Below are positions 62,336 through 64,000 of a stretch of 64,000 nt of DNA, piece by piece. Both the position numbers and the translations under genes were made by a program. The notes under the pieces are model-generated. The model worked only from the letters and a program-made list of their open reading frames with translations. It searched no databases and was not told where the DNA came from. Positions within the stretch are counted from its first letter, which is position 1; each line of letters begins with the position of its first letter. Source of the DNA: Struthidea cinerea (lineage: Eukaryota > Chordata > Aves > Passeriformes > Corcoracidae); assembly GCA_013397865.1 (NCBI GenBank), contig VZTI01004399.1:939971-1003970 (forward strand). The letters are read 5' to 3'.

Positions 62336-63837
62336 GAACAACTTTGGTTATATCTCAGAACAGTATGAAAAAGAAAACAAGACTCTTAATTTCCTCAGAG
62401 TTTCACAAAATTTATGCCTGTGGGGTGCAAATTAAAAATATCCTGAAAATATTAGCTTTTGTAGCTTTAAAAGCTTGATCCCTCCCTGGGCCCCATTCAA
62501 TAAGCTCTATCTTTTCATTCTTGATTGCCTCCATCAGAGGCTTAGCCAATTCCCCTAATTCAGGAATCCATGGCTGACAAAATCCCACAGCTCTGAGATT
62601 AGTTCTGTGAATTCAAAGAAACAGTTAAAGTTATGAAGGATGTTGCAACTGGATCAAGCTTTACAGCCAAAACGAGTTATAAAACATTTTGCAGAGTACT
62701 GCTGCTAAAAATAGCTATGCATTGAGTTGAGAAAATGCAGAGAGGCTGGATAAGGTCAGTAAGCACAACATTACCCAGTTCTTACGATGGAGGAAATTTA
62801 CCTACCATTAATCCACATGTCATTCAGTAGATGGTGTCCTGCTGTCTTCTGGATGAGACCTTTCTTATTTTTTCCTTCTTATCCCATTTGGTTATCTGTT
62901 GTGCTCCTTTCCTTTACTCTCTGGGCTCTTTTCTGCAGGATTGCAGCTTGTTCTTTTCTCCTGCACCATTGTCATCAGGCAATGGACCAATGTGTCATAA
63001 GTAGAATTGCTTAACATGTATTTATCAGATTGTTTATTTACATATATTTAACAGCTTCTGAACATAAATGCACAGTACCACAAAAAACCCCTCTGTTTTT
63101 GCAAAGCACTTGCATATTCCAGCAAATGACAGTCTAGCTGTTTTTAGTAAATTTCAGTTAATTTATTTGAAAAATTACATGAAATACAGAGTTAATGTCA
63201 AACCTGGTTTGTTTTGGAATTTTTTAAAATTAAACACTTGCATCTTTCTGGAAACACCCCCAACCTTGCCTAATCTATGTCTTTTTAAGTTTCCCATGAA
63301 TGAAATTATTGACAACTCCCCTAATGAAAGAGAATGCCTTTCCAGACGGGATTTAAATCCTGTACTTATCCAGCAATTCACTTTTTGCAGGTGCAGTCCT
63401 CTTTCTACATTAGGCCTAAAAGTGCTTCCACAGAAGATGACAGTAACTATGTAGTAGGAGATGTTTCCCTAGGGCTGTGCCAATATGGGAAGCTGACAGT
63501 CATCAGCCTCAATTAAAGATGGGAGACCTGACATTTGGAGGGGAAAAACTAAGTGATTTGGCAAGTCTTAAAAGAAACTTGGAGCATGCCCTCAGAATCT
63601 CAGTTCATGGGGGCACCCTTCCCCTGAGGAACCTAAATATTCTATGGCTTTAGCATTCCCCTGCTAGATTTTTTCTCCTTCATTTCACTTGGAAAATAAT
63701 CTTGGACCAAAATCTCCTGGGAATAGAAGCTGTCATCTCTATTGCCTAAAATGGCTGGTATGCTCTGAGTTGTAGGAAATTAAATTGTAAACACTTCCTT
63801 TTTTTCTTGTTTGTATCATCTCTAAATATTCTCTTTG

Positions 63838-63950
63838 TTTCTCTCTTCTCTTCTCTTCTCTTCTCTTCTCTTCTCTTCTCTTCTCTTCTCTTCTCTTCTC
63901 TTTTCTCTTTTCTCTTTTCTCTTTTCTCTTTTCTCTTTTCTCTTTTCCTT
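63838..63950. repeat. 113-nt uninterrupted pyrimidine tract: (TTCTC)n then (TTTTCTC)n
   Basis: No purine from 63838 to 63950. Eleven perfect TTCTC units (63846-63900) switch abruptly to six perfect TTTTCTC units (63901-63942). The long Lys/Arg/Glu open frame on the minus strand is just the translation of this repeat and is not a gene. Confidence 0.97.
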
Positions 63951-64000
63951 ATTTCTTTCCTGCTTTCTTGTGGGCATGTGATGTTAGCTTCCTTAAACAC

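Larger units (their letters stand above)
55016..64000. other. Intergenic region downstream of SH3RF1
   Basis: No exon of a recognisable gene is seen on either strand. In human the next gene after the SH3RF1 3' end is CBR4, but none of its short-chain dehydrogenase motifs (GxxxGIG, YxASK) appear in the open frames here, so it would lie beyond 64000 if synteny holds. The region contains a C-run cluster (57945-57978), an (ACA)n repeat, a CR1 fragment (about 62202-62335) and a long pyrimidine tract. Open frames of up to about 147 codons lack homology that I recognise. Confidence 0.75.

Noticed and set aside
63746..64000. Lys/Arg/Glu-rich minus-strand frame
   Set aside because: It is only the translation of the TTCTC/TTTTCTC simple repeat.
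1..64000. CRISPR arrays, bacterial operons, phage or tRNA genes
   Set aside because: No regularly spaced direct repeats with unique spacers, no ribosome-binding sites before the frames and no cloverleaf-like sequence. The intron-exon structure is eukaryotic.
55016..64000. Possible CBR4 exon, expected from human synteny
   Set aside because: No Rossmann GxxxGIG or YxASK short-chain dehydrogenase motif was found in any open frame of this stretch.

Overview
The window is vertebrate nuclear DNA, most likely from a bird. It is AT-rich, with short exons separated by kilobase introns and GT-AG splice sites. Its recognisable interspersed repeats are truncated CR1 LINE fragments, including one with the typical avian 3' end of ATTCTRTG octamers. 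CR1 also occurs in turtles and crocodilians, so 'bird' is an inference and I cannot name the species.

The only protein-coding gene I can support is SH3RF1 (POSH, plenty of SH3s), on the + strand. Ten coding exons (21150-52447) join in one open frame of 743 codons plus a TGA stop. They encode the protein from just before the first SH3 domain to the C-terminus. In order these are SH3-1, SH3-2 (split by an intron), a basic/serine-rich linker with the RHSF Akt-type site, a proline-rich stretch, SH3-3, a long low-complexity Ser/Thr/Ala linker, a basic KKR-rich segment and SH3-4 ending in the terminal ENI. Known SH3RF1 proteins begin with a RING finger of about 130 residues. No reading frame in the window encodes it, so that exon must lie upstream of base 1.

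Layout: 1-21149 is the 3' part of a long intron holding simple repeats and a few GC-richer patches. 21150-22259 holds the two exons for SH3-1/SH3-2. 28421-29694 holds two linker exons. 37240-40298 holds the proline-rich, SH3-3 and following exons. 43789-46079 holds two linker exons. 52279-52447 is the last coding exon. A 3' UTR of about 2.6 kb with several AATAAA signals follows, most likely ending near 55015. From there to 64000 I see no gene: only a CR1 fragment, simple repeats, a strong quadruplex-type C-run cluster and a 113-nt pure pyrimidine tract.

The encoded protein is a scaffold and E3 ubiquitin ligase. From family knowledge, its SH3 domains and linkers assemble Rac1-GTP, mixed-lineage kinases, MKK4/7 and JNK, and its RING supplies ligase activity. 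I found no novel gene system. The points worth a second look are DNA-structural (quadruplex, triplex, palindrome, tandem repeats) and the frame-neutral exon structure.
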